A stretch of DNA of 64,000 nucleotides from Corynebacterium sp. sy039 (GTDB lineage Bacteria > Actinomycetota > Actinomycetes > Mycobacteriales > Mycobacteriaceae), in NCBI RefSeq assembly GCF_007904105.1, contig NZ_CP042325.1:1984001-2048000 (forward strand), in the 5' to 3' direction. Positions 48,168 through 58,048 of the stretch are shown here, in pieces; within the stretch, counting starts at the first letter, position 1; each line of letters starts with the position of its first letter. The notes under the pieces are model-generated. The model had not been told where the DNA came from. It saw nothing but the letters and a program-made list of their open reading frames with translations, and did not search any database. Both the position numbers and the translations under genes were made by a program.

Positions 48168-49400
48168 ATGCAAAAAGAAACACAAGCTACACAAAGTTTT
48201 TGGGCTACCGTTCGCCAAGAACACCCAGACTATATGCGCTGGTTCATCTCAGACACCATCAGTGCACTCGGCACAGCCCTTTGCTCTATCCCGCTGTCCC
48301 TAGCCAGCCTGCACATCACGCACGACCTCACCCGAGCAGGACTCGTCGCTGCCGCCACCTCCCTAGGCTCCATGCTCATGGTCATTCCATCAGGAATGAT
48401 CATCGACCACTTCGACAAGAAGAAACTACTCCGTTGCTACGGAATCACACAGTTGAGCCTATGGTCACTATTCACACTCCTGCTCGCCACCCACGCGTTC
48501 ACCACCCCAACACTGATCCTCTTTGCCTTCTGCACCGGTATCACCAACGGCATCTTTGGAGGCTTAAACAACGCCATCCTGCGATTCATCATCACAGAAA
48601 ACCTGTTTGTCCAAGCCCAAGGCAGAAACCAAACCCGCGACAGCACCATCTGGTTATGCGGCCTCCCACTCGGCGGACTGCTCTACAACATCTGCGCACC
48701 ACTGCCCTTCCTCTGCCAAGCACTATCAGGACTCGCACCGCTATGGGCGGGCGCACGAATCACCACTTCTCTCGCCCCAACCCAACCCACTGACACCACA
48801 CGCACAACATTGTGGGCCGATGTCAGATATTCACTGTCATGGATTTGGCGCTGGCGCATCATACGCACTAACTTCTGCGTCTCATTATTTTCTAATCTGG
48901 CGAACTTCTATCTCTTAGCAGCCATCGGACTCTGGTTAGCCTACCTCAACACCCCAGGATGGCTCATCGGTGTCACAACAGCCATGTTTACCATTGGGTT
49001 CATCGTCGGCGGTATCGTACAAGAAAAGCTCATCCGAATACTCCCAGGACGCAGCATTATTGCAGCTACATCACTATGGGAACTACTCTGGTATCTGTTC
49101 CTCGTGTGCTTTTCTACACACTGGGTTATTATCGCTATCACCGCTTTCTTTATCGTCATCCCCACAGTGGCACGTAATTCTTATAGCGGCAGCTACCTCA
49201 TGCTCGCGTGCCCACCAGATAACATTGGAAAATGCTCCGCAGGCGCACGATTTATCATGGGAATCATGCCCATTCTCGCATCAGCAGGAGCCGGCATAAT
49301 ACTCTCGACGATTGGTTTTAGGCACAGTATGCTCCTATGCGCCGGGTGCGCCTTAATATCCTGGGTGCTTGCACTATCTGCTGTGTTCTACCAAAATTGA
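48168..49400 (+). CDS. MFS transporter with 3' end replaced by an insertion sequence
   Basis: A 410-residue transporter with about 12 hydrophobic segments; motif A is PSGMIIDHFDKKKLLRCYG. Start ATG 48168 with GGAG upstream; the longer frame from 47961 has no support. The IS at 49379 enters codon Ser-404, so the last residues (AVFYQN) are encoded by the IS end. Joining 49378 to 50799 restores a frame that would end ALSPTLKTMPKADDFDSITP YQ at 50859. All membrane helices are kept, so the protein may still work. The third codon positions are strongly C-rich, unlike the neighbours. Confidence 0.85.
   Translation: MQKETQATQSFWATVRQEHPDYMRWFISDTISALGTALCSIPLSLASLHITHDLTRAGLVAAATSLGSMLMVIPSGMIIDHFDKKKLLRCYGITQLSLWSLFTLLLATHAFTTPTLILFAFCTGITNGIFGGLNNAILRFIITENLFVQAQGRNQTRDSTIWLCGLPLGGLLYNICAPLPFLCQALSGLAPLWAGARITTSLAPTQPTDTTRTTLWADVRYSLSWIWRWRIIRTNFCVSLFSNLANFYLLAAIGLWLAYLNTPGWLIGVTTAMFTIGFIVGGIVQEKLIRILPGRSIIAATSLWELLWYLFLVCFSTHWVIIAITAFFIVIPTVARNSYSGSYLMLACPPDNIGKCSAGARFIMGIMPILASAGAGIILSTIGFRHSMLLCAGCALISWVLALSAVFYQN
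49370..49378. repeat. target-site duplication, left copy
   Basis: TGCACTATC directly before the left inverted repeat of the IS, repeated exactly at 50790-50798 directly after the right one. Confidence 0.9.
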
Positions 49401-49421
49401 CATCGAACATAACAACGAACA

Positions 49422-49450
49422 CCCCGTTCTTCATGTCGGGGGAGGTTTTT
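49422..49450 (+). terminator. hairpin with T run at the left end of the IS
   Basis: CCCCG pairs with CGGGG across a 10-nt loop, followed by GAGGTTTTT. It lies inside the IS before the transposase gene and would stop transcription entering from the MFS gene. Confidence 0.55.
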
Positions 49451-49462
49451 ACAATTTAAGAC

Positions 49463-50470
49463 ATGACAACCACAGACATCATTAACCAAGTCAAAGAGAT
49501 AATTTCCACAGTCACACCAGAAGAACGACAACACTTGATTGAACAGCTGGAGCAGTTGTTTCACGAGCCAGAGTATGGTGAGATTCTGTCACAATGTCCA
49601 CGCTGCGAGTGTGATTCCGTTGTGCGCAAAGGCACATCAAAGGGCGGGCAACGCTATTTGTGTAAAGGGTGCCAGCGCACCTTTGGACACTCCACAAACA
49701 AAGTTCTCAAAACCTCCAAACTGTCTTTAGAGACATGGAGGAAGTTCGCTGAATGTTTTATCGACGGTGTAAGTGTTCGTCGTAGTGCCGAACGCTGCGG
49801 GGTTGCTGTTGCCACTGCTTTCTTTATGCGGCACCGTGTTCTTGAGCTGGTTGAGAAAAATGCTAAAAAAGTTACGGTGAACAGGGGAAACTTAGCTTAT
49901 ATCGATGAAACGTTTTTCCCTATTAACTATAAGGGGGCAGCTGTGCCTGATGGTGTTAAAGCTAAAAAGCGCGGCGGGTTAAGGAAGGGGAAAAGTCAGT
50001 CAAGGTTGTTGGTTTGTGTGGTTATGGGCGTGACATCTACGGGAAGTATTTTCCATCAAATTGCTGGATACAGTAGTATTTCTAAAAATACCGCCCGCCT
50101 AGCCCTTGGTGACATTGTTACGTCTGGTTGCACTGTTATCACGGACAAAGGTTCAGGCTATGTTTCAGCGCTAGAAGAACTTGGTGCTACCCACAGGGCT
50201 TATCATTCTAAAGATGACCGCGGCAAACTTGCGCCAATCAACGCACTGCACTCTAAAACCAAACGGTTTATGAGGCGTTTTAGCAGTGTCGCCTCCAAGA
50301 ACCTACACCGCTATCTATCATGGATGGAATGGATCGACAACAACACAGAACGTGAAACGCTGGATATTCTACGCCAATCCACATACACAGTTCATCGTTG
50401 CTCTATGAATAGTGAGCATATCCCACCAATGGATGATCTAACACGACGAACCATTACAGGCATGATGTAG
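49463..50470 (+). CDS. IS1595-family (ISXO2-like) transposase
   Basis: A 335-residue transposase. The N-terminal zinc ribbon has CPRCECDSVVRKG and YLCKGCQRTFG, followed by a helix-turn-helix-like part (RKFAECFIDGVSVRRSAERC) and the DDE/DDN domain: first Asp in NLAYIDETFFPINY, second in GCTVITDKGSGYVSALEEL, and the C-terminal LSWMEWIDNN. The gene is uninterrupted, so the element may be active. Confidence 0.93.
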   Translation: MTTTDIINQVKEIISTVTPEERQHLIEQLEQLFHEPEYGEILSQCPRCECDSVVRKGTSKGGQRYLCKGCQRTFGHSTNKVLKTSKLSLETWRKFAECFIDGVSVRRSAERCGVAVATAFFMRHRVLELVEKNAKKVTVNRGNLAYIDETFFPINYKGAAVPDGVKAKKRGGLRKGKSQSRLLVCVVMGVTSTGSIFHQIAGYSSISKNTARLALGDIVTSGCTVITDKGSGYVSALEELGATHRAYHSKDDRGKLAPINALHSKTKRFMRRFSSVASKNLHRYLSWMEWIDNNTERETLDILRQSTYTVHRCSMNSEHIPPMDDLTRRTITGMM

Positions 50471-50576
50471 CACGTAAAACGCCATAAACAAAGCTGGTTA
50501 ATGTGCAGGAATCCTTGCTGGGATAAATGGTTGTGATACGTGGTAACTACACAACGTTATAGAAGCAATCATAGGT

Positions 50577-50761
50577 ATGCGAAAAAAGGGAATGCCTAAA
50601 GCATTGAGTATCAATACAGTGCCTGCGCCAACCCACCGTTGGGGTTTAATGCCCTCCTTTTAGCACCAATCATATTATTAGGTTTCGGCAACTCTTGGGC
50701 AGTTGCGGTAATTGTTTCTCGTTCAATCACTGTTCGTGCAGGTGAGGGGGTTTATTGTTAG
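50577..50761 (+). pseudogene. frameshifted remnant inside the IS, possibly an MFS C-terminus
   Basis: Two overlapping frames can be joined by a one-base shift near 50655: APTHRWGLMPSF in one and LLAPIILLGFGNSWAVAVIV then SRSITVRAGEG in the other. The hydrophobic, Gly-rich part resembles a transporter helix. IS1595-family elements are known to carry passenger genes behind the transposase; this could be the decayed end of one. Confidence 0.35.
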
Positions 50762-50789
50762 TCTATGTCAATTTTGGTAGAACACAGCA

Positions 50790-50859
50790 TGCACTATCCC
50801 CCACACTTAAGACCATGCCGAAAGCAGACGATTTCGACAGCATCACCCCTTACCAGTGA
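50790..50859 (+). pseudogene. detached 3' end of the MFS gene (48168-49400), with the right target-site copy
   Basis: Beginning with the second copy of TGCACTATC, this piece continues the MFS frame to a TGA at 50857-50859 when the IS is removed. It encodes SPTLKTMPKADDFDSITPYQ, a hydrophilic cytoplasmic tail. It is now untranslated. Confidence 0.75.
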
Positions 50860-50925
50860 TTACTGCGGTCTAGGTTAGGCGTCGGCAAGCGTGCGTGTGT
50901 GCAGACTTAAGCGTAGGATCGGGGC

Positions 50926-51606
50926 ATGAATCACAACAAAAAAGTTCTCTACATCGGTGGTCACGGAAAAATCGGATTACTCGCCACGAAAAAGATGGCT
51001 GACACAGGTATCAATGTGCACTCACTTATCCGCAATCCAGACTATGTAGGGGATACCGAGGCGCTCGGCGCACACGCTGTACTCGCCGACATCACCGCAC
51101 TCACCACAGAAGAATGGGCAGACCTACTCACCCAATACGACGATGTCGTGTGGGGCGCAGGCAATGGTGGACGCAGTGGCGTCGATGCAACATGGGCAGT
51201 GGATCGCGATGGGGCAATGAACACAATAGACGCGCTGGAAAAACTCTCTGCTGAGGGGCGCCCCGTGCCTCGGTACATCATGATCTCTTACCTCGGTTCC
51301 ATGACGAACACCGCCGAAGAATCAACCGGCTCCTGGTATGCCTACGTAGAATCCAAAAAGGCAGTGGACCAGCGCCTCACGAACACATCATTGCCGCATA
51401 TCATCCTTGGCCCCTCAACTCTCAGCGACGCCCCCGCAACCGGCATCACTATCTATGACGCGGATACTGCGGCACTACCTGATTCTCCCCTCACTTCTCG
51501 TGAACTCGTTGCTGATGTGGTGTGTGAAATCATCACCCGCAAAGATTTTCCGCAGAATAATCCCCTTGAATTCTTCGACGGGGAGCTCCCCGTCGCAAAG
51601 ATTTAG
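50926..51606 (+). CDS. NAD(P)-binding NmrA-like/atypical SDR protein
   Basis: A 226-residue Rossmann-fold protein. The dinucleotide motif is VLYIGGHGKIGLLATKKMAD, followed by SLIRNPDY and AHAVLADITAL (the usual Asp of the adenine pocket region), VVWGAGNGGRSGVDATWAVD and YIMISYLGSM. It is typical of NmrA/YwnB-type oxidoreductase or redox-sensing proteins of unknown substrate. It is transcribed alone, and a hairpin follows it. Confidence 0.85.
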   Translation: MNHNKKVLYIGGHGKIGLLATKKMADTGINVHSLIRNPDYVGDTEALGAHAVLADITALTTEEWADLLTQYDDVVWGAGNGGRSGVDATWAVDRDGAMNTIDALEKLSAEGRPVPRYIMISYLGSMTNTAEESTGSWYAYVESKKAVDQRLTNTSLPHIILGPSTLSDAPATGITIYDADTAALPDSPLTSRELVADVVCEIITRKDFPQNNPLEFFDGELPVAKI

Positions 51607-51663
51607 GGATTAGCCAGGCATCATCCCAGCTTCCCGCTAAAAGACTTCCGACCCTAATGCGCT

Positions 51664-51688
51664 CAGTGGAGTAGTGTGAACTCCACTG
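51664..51688 (+). terminator. hairpin after the NmrA-like gene
   Basis: CAGTGGAGT pairs perfectly with ACTCCACTG across a 7-nt loop, 57 bp past the stop. There is no strong T run. Confidence 0.5.
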
Positions 51689-51763
51689 GGCAGCACAAAA
51701 GCACTTTTGCGTCTATGAACATACCTCACGTGGGTAATTGCTTATTATATTGATTGGAGAAAA

Positions 51764-52780
51764 ATGAAAATTAAGAAAGCTCTAACCAGTACAGCTGTTG
51801 TTTTGGCACTGTGTGTAACCGTCGTTGGATGTTCTACGGATAAAGAGGAAACTAACTCTAGTAATGCCCAATCCAACCTGTCGGAACAGGGAGCTTTTCC
51901 CGTCACTATTGAGCATCGCTACGGTTCCACGGAAATTAAGGAAGCTCCACAGCGAGTGGTCTCATTGGGCTATACCGACCAGGACGCACTCCTGGCGTTG
52001 GGTGTCACCCCTGTATCTGTGAAGTACTGGGATGGAATGACACCGGATGGTCAGGCTGCTGGAAACTGGTCGAAAGATAAGCTTAAAGGTGAGCAGCCCC
52101 GGATCGATAAGGATACTGAGATCAATGTTGAAGCTATTGCCAAAGACAATCCAGACCTTATTGTGGCAGTATATTCCGATCTCGACAAAGACACATATAA
52201 GAAATTGTCAGAGATTGCTCCTGTCGTGGTGCAGAAAGGCGAGTATGAGGAATTACAGCAGCCCTGGGATGTTAGCACAGAGGAAATTGGGTATGCAGTG
52301 GGTAAGCCTGAGGAGGCTAAGCGCCTAGTCCAACGGGTCAAAGAAAAATTTACTGAGCTTAGGCAGCGTCACCCCGAGTGGGCTGAAAAGGAATTGGGCG
52401 TGGCTACTATTGATGACGATAATTTAGCTGTCTTCTCAGAGGGAGATCCTCGAAGCCGTTTCTTCACTGATCTGGGTTTCAAGATCAATCCTGCTTATGC
52501 AGCGATCACTAAGGGCAAGTTCTATGGTGAAGTGTCCAGGGAGAACGTTGACCAGGTTAATTCTGATGTGTTGATCTGGGATCAGCTTTCCTATTCTCCG
52601 AAGCAGAGTAAGGAATCTGTGACCAAGGATCCGATTGTGAGCAAGCTTCCAGCTGTCGAGCAGGGGCATAGTGTTTACTTGGAAGGGGACTTGGAGAAAG
52701 CCTTTGGATGGCAAACCGTTCTGAGCTTAGATTATCTGCTGGATAAGATCGAACAACCTTTGACTAACGCTGCGAAGTAA
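51764..52780 (+). CDS. iron-siderophore ABC transporter substrate-binding lipoprotein
   Basis: A class III solute-binding protein of 338 residues. The signal peptide ends in the lipobox VTVVGCSTDKEE, with lipid on the Cys near residue 23. The mature part shows the FecB/FhuD pattern: EAPQRVVSLGYTDQDALLAL, NVEAIAKDNPDLIVAVY, LSEIAPVVVQKGEY and DVLIWDQLSYSP. It should deliver a ferric siderophore or heme-like ligand to a permease, but no permease or ATPase gene lies beside it, so it must share one encoded elsewhere. I saw no DtxR box in front of it. Confidence 0.88.
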   Translation: MKIKKALTSTAVVLALCVTVVGCSTDKEETNSSNAQSNLSEQGAFPVTIEHRYGSTEIKEAPQRVVSLGYTDQDALLALGVTPVSVKYWDGMTPDGQAAGNWSKDKLKGEQPRIDKDTEINVEAIAKDNPDLIVAVYSDLDKDTYKKLSEIAPVVVQKGEYEELQQPWDVSTEEIGYAVGKPEEAKRLVQRVKEKFTELRQRHPEWAEKELGVATIDDDNLAVFSEGDPRSRFFTDLGFKINPAYAAITKGKFYGEVSRENVDQVNSDVLIWDQLSYSPKQSKESVTKDPIVSKLPAVEQGHSVYLEGDLEKAFGWQTVLSLDYLLDKIEQPLTNAAK

Positions 52781-52829
52781 GGTGTTACGTTGTGTCTGCA
52801 AACCTCACTAATCTAAGAATCAGTGACAT

Positions 52830-53371
52830 ATGAAGCACTATCTAGACCAATTAGCTAACCCAGAACGCCCGCACTCTCCAATCAGCACATAGACACTATT
52901 GAGCAGCTACTAGACTCCTCTGACTATCACATCATCGACTACATCCCGTTTCATCCGCCCGCAGCCTCCTTCCTGGCTTTGGAGGAGTTCTGGGAAGAAC
53001 AATACATACAAGAATTTGCCAACAAAATCGCTTTCATCTGCATGAATGTGCTGTACCAATGGCTCCCAGAACACACAATTATCCCCGACCAAGAAAACAC
53101 CACTTTCATCGTCGGAACGCAGGAAAGAGAAGTTGAACCTCGTGATGTCTACAGCAAAATTCAACGCACAATCACAGAAATAAACGGCGGTAATTCCCTG
53201 CTGCTTTTCTTCGAGCAACGGGAATGCGTGATCCACATAAAATCAGGTTTCAGCGTAACTCTCTACGGGTTAAACGAACAGGAAACCTCCTTTATCCAAC
53301 CCCTTGCAGCAGGTCAAGGGTTGTATCTCAAATACTATAAGGACGGCATTTTTCAATTCCAGATAAAGTAA
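52830..53371 (+). pseudogene. frameshifted hypothetical gene
   Basis: From ATG 52830 the frame reads MKHYLDQLANPERPHSPIST and stops at TAG near 52890. A shift of one base near 52875 leads into a long frame starting NQHIDTIEQLLDSSDYHIID and ending YYKDGIFQFQIK at 53371. Together this gives about 180 residues of a soluble acidic protein. A downstream TTG start (52979) could still give a 130-residue fragment. I do not recognise the family; a sequencing error is possible. Confidence 0.5.
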
Positions 53372-53526
53372 CCTCGATACAATCAAGAAACCGAACTCGC
53401 AATAGAAGCACAATAGAAGAAGCACGACGCATTATCAAAGGTGAAATACCCGCAAAACCTGTGGCAGTGTCCGAGTTACTAGGCGACTCACTAGAACCGA
53501 TAATGGGCAAACTATGGATACCTTAA
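53341..53526 (+). pseudogene. short open-frame remnant without start codon
   Basis: A frame with no ATG/GTG start runs to TAA at 53524. Its end (EEARRIIKGEIPAKPVAVSE then LLGDSLEPIMGKLWIP) has sensible protein composition. It may be the 3' part of a decayed gene or antitoxin-like protein. Its stop overlaps the stop of the convergent permease gene. Confidence 0.25.
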
Positions 53527-54266
53527 GCACGTGCGTTACGATGCCGCAAAAGCCAAACACTCAGGCAAAGAAAGACAGCAGACTGCAAGATGGAAAAAAG
53601 GACACAACCAAGTCCATTTAACAGCAAGTTACCTTGAATCTTAAAAGCAGCCGAGGATAAGGCGAGTGTATAGGTTCCGAGAGCTTGCGGGATAACAAAC
53701 CGTAGAGACGCTAATGTCTCACCTGTAACAACCAAAAAACCACTTGCACAGAGTAATACACTAATTCCAACAGGCCACGAAAAGTTTCGTGTCGCAAAAG
53801 AGAGAAATCCCTGAAAAGTGGCAAAGGGAGCTGCTATAGCAAAAACTAGACAATTCACTGCTAGAAAGCTGCCTACTTGAATACCATCAATACTTAGAGC
53901 AATGGCTACACCGAGAGTAAGCAGCATATACAAAAGATGCATAACTACAATTGCCAGATACGAAACAAAACCCTTGGCAACAAAAATCAGTGCCCCCGAC
54001 CTGTAACAACTGGATATAAGATTCCAATTGCTAGTACGGAAATCAGCACTCCAGACTGTAGACACGATAACGGAAGAACCCACTGAAAAAAAGACGAGAG
54101 CGTAGAACAAACCTGTCTGAGAGCTATATGAATCCCATCCATTTGTTAATTGGTCGGTATTTCCCAAGAAATTTAAGGTACCTAAAACCACCGATAATAG
54201 TGGCACACACAGACAAACAATCCACAGGCGCGTACGCTTTATCTTCACCAACTCACTTGCAATCAT
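53523..54266 (-). CDS. ABC-2 permease, lantibiotic-immunity type
   Basis: A 247-residue membrane protein with six hydrophobic segments. The N-terminus ELVKIKRTRLWIVCLCVPLL, the motif NFLGNTDQLTNGWDSYSSQT, and the DFRTSNWNLISS loop are typical of MutE/MutG-EpiE/G permeases that expel lantibiotics or bacitracin-like peptides. It is the last of three coupled genes (6 bp after the second permease). Confidence 0.8.
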   Translation of the reverse strand: MIASELVKIKRTRLWIVCLCVPLLSVVLGTLNFLGNTDQLTNGWDSYSSQTGLFYALVFFSVGSSVIVSTVWSADFRTSNWNLISSCYRSGALIFVAKGFVSYLAIVVMHLLYMLLTLGVAIALSIDGIQVGSFLAVNCLVFAIAAPFATFQGFLSFATRNFSWPVGISVLLCASGFLVVTGETLASLRFVIPQALGTYTLALSSAAFKIQGNLLLNGLGCVLFSILQSAVFLCLSVWLLRHRNARA

Positions 54267-54272
54267 TGCCCT

Positions 54273-55001
54273 CTATCTCCAGATCCGAACGCGTTGTACC
54301 AACAGTAACCAAATAGCAATCCCCACAAAAATAAAACCGCAAACCGGAAGATACTCAATACTCACAGGAACTACCGACCTACCTTCCTGCTTGAAGGGAA
54401 GAATCATCGCAAAATAGGCCCACGGTAAAATATGTTTCAAGGTAATGTCGACAAGAAAGCAAAACACAGCAATGAAAGCAGAAACTACACCAGATACGAG
54501 CGCAAAGATTTGCTTTTCGAGTGCACAAGCCACCAATAGAAAGAATGCATAAAACACCGTCAAAACGAACCAGAGCAACAGATGATAGACAAACCAACCA
54601 TCCTGATTCCCGTGGATGCCATTGACCTTACTGATTACCGTAATTAATCCAGCTTGTACCACTACGGCAAGCAAAATTAGCATTGAACCAATAGCTGCTT
54701 TGATATGCAAAACATCAGAAATTTTTAACCCTGACATAGCATTTAGAATCCAGCCTCGGTGTTGGTATTCTATTTCGGCCTGACGCGAGGCCAAGCCTGA
54801 AGCAATAATAGGCCAGATAATGGCTGAGAAGAAAGCCTCCGAGACGAGTACCGACCCGAAACCATTAGCACCTACATCGGAAGATTGCCACAGTGAATAG
54901 GTCGATAGAACCGAAACTACAACTGCTCCAAGTAAAGCAATAACAAACAGCCTATTCGCTCGTGCCTTACCTAACTCAATAAAAAAATATTGTCCCAACA
55001 T
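54273..55001 (-). CDS. second ABC-2 permease, lantibiotic-immunity type
   Basis: A 242-residue permease of the same fold: N-terminal FFIELGKARANRLFVIALLG, SRQAEIEYQHRGWILNAMSG (the EhrG-type loop following the second helix), six hydrophobic segments. It pairs with the next permease to form a heterodimeric channel. It lies 4 bp after the ATPase gene. Confidence 0.78.
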   Translation of the reverse strand: MLGQYFFIELGKARANRLFVIALLGAVVVSVLSTYSLWQSSDVGANGFGSVLVSEAFFSAIIWPIIASGLASRQAEIEYQHRGWILNAMSGLKISDVLHIKAAIGSMLILLAVVVQAGLITVISKVNGIHGNQDGWFVYHLLLWFVLTVFYAFFLLVACALEKQIFALVSGVVSAFIAVFCFLVDITLKHILPWAYFAMILPFKQEGRSVVPVSIEYLPVCGFIFVGIAIWLLLVQRVRIWR

Positions 55002-55005
55002 ATAT

Positions 55006-55899
55006 TTACCGCTCTGCTGTTAGACTCATGAAAATTTCTTCGAGCGATTCTCTTGAGCGAGTTACCTCAAGTATTTGTAGATCACTCGCAATAATCGTTT
55101 CGCACACTTTGGTGATGCCATGGTCAGGAATACCTGGCAATTCCACTCCTCCGCCTACCTGACTCGCAGATGGAAATAGCGAAAGACACTTTTCAACGTT
55201 GTCCACTCGAACAAATAGTGAAGGCGAGTGAGCGTTAAGCAACTGTGAACGGGATCCCTCAAAAATCAGTTTACCCTTATTCAAGATGCCAAAGTGAGTT
55301 GAGACTTTCTCAAGTTCAGATAAAATATGTGACGAAACCATAATGGTTGTGCCCTCATTCGCAGCCAGATGGGCAAGTAAGTCTCTCATCTCATCAATGC
55401 CATAAGGGTCTAAACCATTGGTTGGTTCGTCCAGTACCAGAAGTGCTGGACGACGACAGATAGCCAATGCAATCCCGAGACGCTGTTTCATACCCAAGGA
55501 ATATTGACTAACCTTTTTATTCTTTGCCTGCCCTAATCCGACGATATCCAGTGCCCACTCGATATTTTCTCTTGGAAATCCTAAGAGACGGCGGACAACC
55601 TCAAGATTCTCGATTCCAGTTAAGTGAGAATAACCTGCAGGCTCCTCAATCATTCCACCCACTTTAAGCATGAAATCACGCCGATTGCGTGAAGTAAGGC
55701 GCTCACCAAATACCTCTACCTCACCCTTACTAGGTTGTACAAGTCCTAAAATAATCTTCATTGTCGTAGACTTGCCAGCACCATTAGGGCCAATGAAACC
55801 ATACACCGCCCCTTTAGGTATTGTTAGTGATACGTCACTGAGAACCGTAGTCTTGCCGTAAGTCTTTGACAAATGCTCAACACTAATTACATTATCCAT
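55006..55899 (-). CDS. ABC ATPase, BcrA/lantibiotic-immunity type
   Basis: A 297-residue ATPase with Walker A GFIGPNGAGKSTTMKIILGL, Q-loop VGGMIEEPAGYSHLTGIENL, signature VSQYSLGMKQRLGIALAICR and Walker B LLVLDEPTNGLDPYG. A C-terminal ~80-residue domain is typical of BcrA. It probably protects against a cell-wall-active peptide or exports one; no precursor peptide gene or modification enzyme lies nearby. ATG 55899 overlaps a 22-codon upstream frame, and expression starts from a promoter with a G run (56123-56153). Confidence 0.88.
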   Translation of the reverse strand: MDNVISVEHLSKTYGKTTVLSDVSLTIPKGAVYGFIGPNGAGKSTTMKIILGLVQPSKGEVEVFGERLTSRNRRDFMLKVGGMIEEPAGYSHLTGIENLEVVRRLLGFPRENIEWALDIVGLGQAKNKKVSQYSLGMKQRLGIALAICRRPALLVLDEPTNGLDPYGIDEMRDLLAHLAANEGTTIMVSSHILSELEKVSTHFGILNKGKLIFEGSRSQLLNAHSPSLFVRVDNVEKCLSLFPSASQVGGGVELPGIPDHGITKVCETIIASDLQILEVTRSRESLEEIFMSLTAER

Positions 55900-55960
55900 C
55901 TAGACACCCTGAATCCTCATCCGGCGAGTTGACCTTAACTTTCCATTGAAAAGTGGTCAT
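55892..55960 (-). CDS. possible 22-codon upstream reading frame of the ABC ATPase
   Basis: ATG at 55960 with GAGAAAGAG upstream opens a frame MTTFQWKVKVNSPDEDSG then CLDG, whose TAA lies a few bases inside the ATPase gene. Ribosomes ending there could restart on the ATPase ATG at 55899. It is within the ~215-nt leader. It could be a control peptide or chance. Confidence 0.35.
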   Translation of the reverse strand: MTTFQWKVKVNSPDEDSGCLDG

Positions 55961-56122
55961 CGTCAAAACTCTTTCTCTCGACCGATACAGACACACGATC
56001 AAGATACTTTTCCTACAAGGCTAGCTCCCTGCTTGGAGCAGAATGACAGCAAGAGATTCGTCCAAAATAGTGCAAAACTTTTTGACACGGGGACTATAAG
56101 TTTTCGTTGTCATTGAGCAATG

Positions 56123-56153
56123 ACTCTACCCCCCCCCCACAAAAAAATGTCAA
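56123..56153 (-). promoter_or_regulatory. promoter with a ten-G homopolymer in the spacer
   Basis: On the minus strand: -35 TTGACA (56153-56148), a 19-bp spacer TTTTTTTGTGGGGGGGGGG (56147-56129), -10 TAGAGT (56128-56123), which fits TANANT. Length changes of the G run would alter the spacer around the 17-bp optimum and so switch the ABC operon on and off. The start of transcription would lie about 215 nt before the ATPase gene. Confidence 0.6.
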
Positions 56154-56395
56154 TAGCTTTTTTTGATTTTTCCTAAAAAATGTATAGAAATACCCTTATA
56201 CTTACACCACAGTATTTATTCTCATTTCTCTCATTTCCGATGGCACTAGATACCTATCGGTCATGACAAGCACCTGAGTTTGCACTGCTATCTGCAACGC
56301 CTCCAGTTGACGTGAAAAATGATTTCCAGCTCTTTCAACAACATCTTACTGTGGTATTCGATGATATTTCCATGTCAAAAAACAAGATAAAAGTA
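56154..56395. other. 242-bp intergenic region without recognisable gene
   Basis: AT-rich DNA between the G-run promoter and the end of the second DHA2 exporter gene. Apart from T and A runs I see no terminator hairpin, repeat or coding frame of note. Confidence 0.4.

Positions 56396-58048
<1,653 letters not shown>

Larger units (their letters stand above)
49379..50789 (+). mobile_element. complete IS1595-type insertion sequence (1411 bp)
   Basis: The element has perfect 25-bp terminal inverted repeats (49379-49403, TGCTGTGTTCTACC at the tip, and 50765-50789) and is flanked by a 9-bp direct repeat. It contains an intact ISXO2-like transposase gene and about 300 bp of degenerate DNA behind it. 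It splits the end of an MFS gene. The perfect repeats and intact transposase suggest a recent insertion. Confidence 0.93.

Noticed and set aside
48128..48793. A 221-codon Pro/His/Arg-rich open frame.
   Set aside because: It is the other frame of the C-rich MFS gene at 48168-49400; its composition follows from that gene's codon bias.
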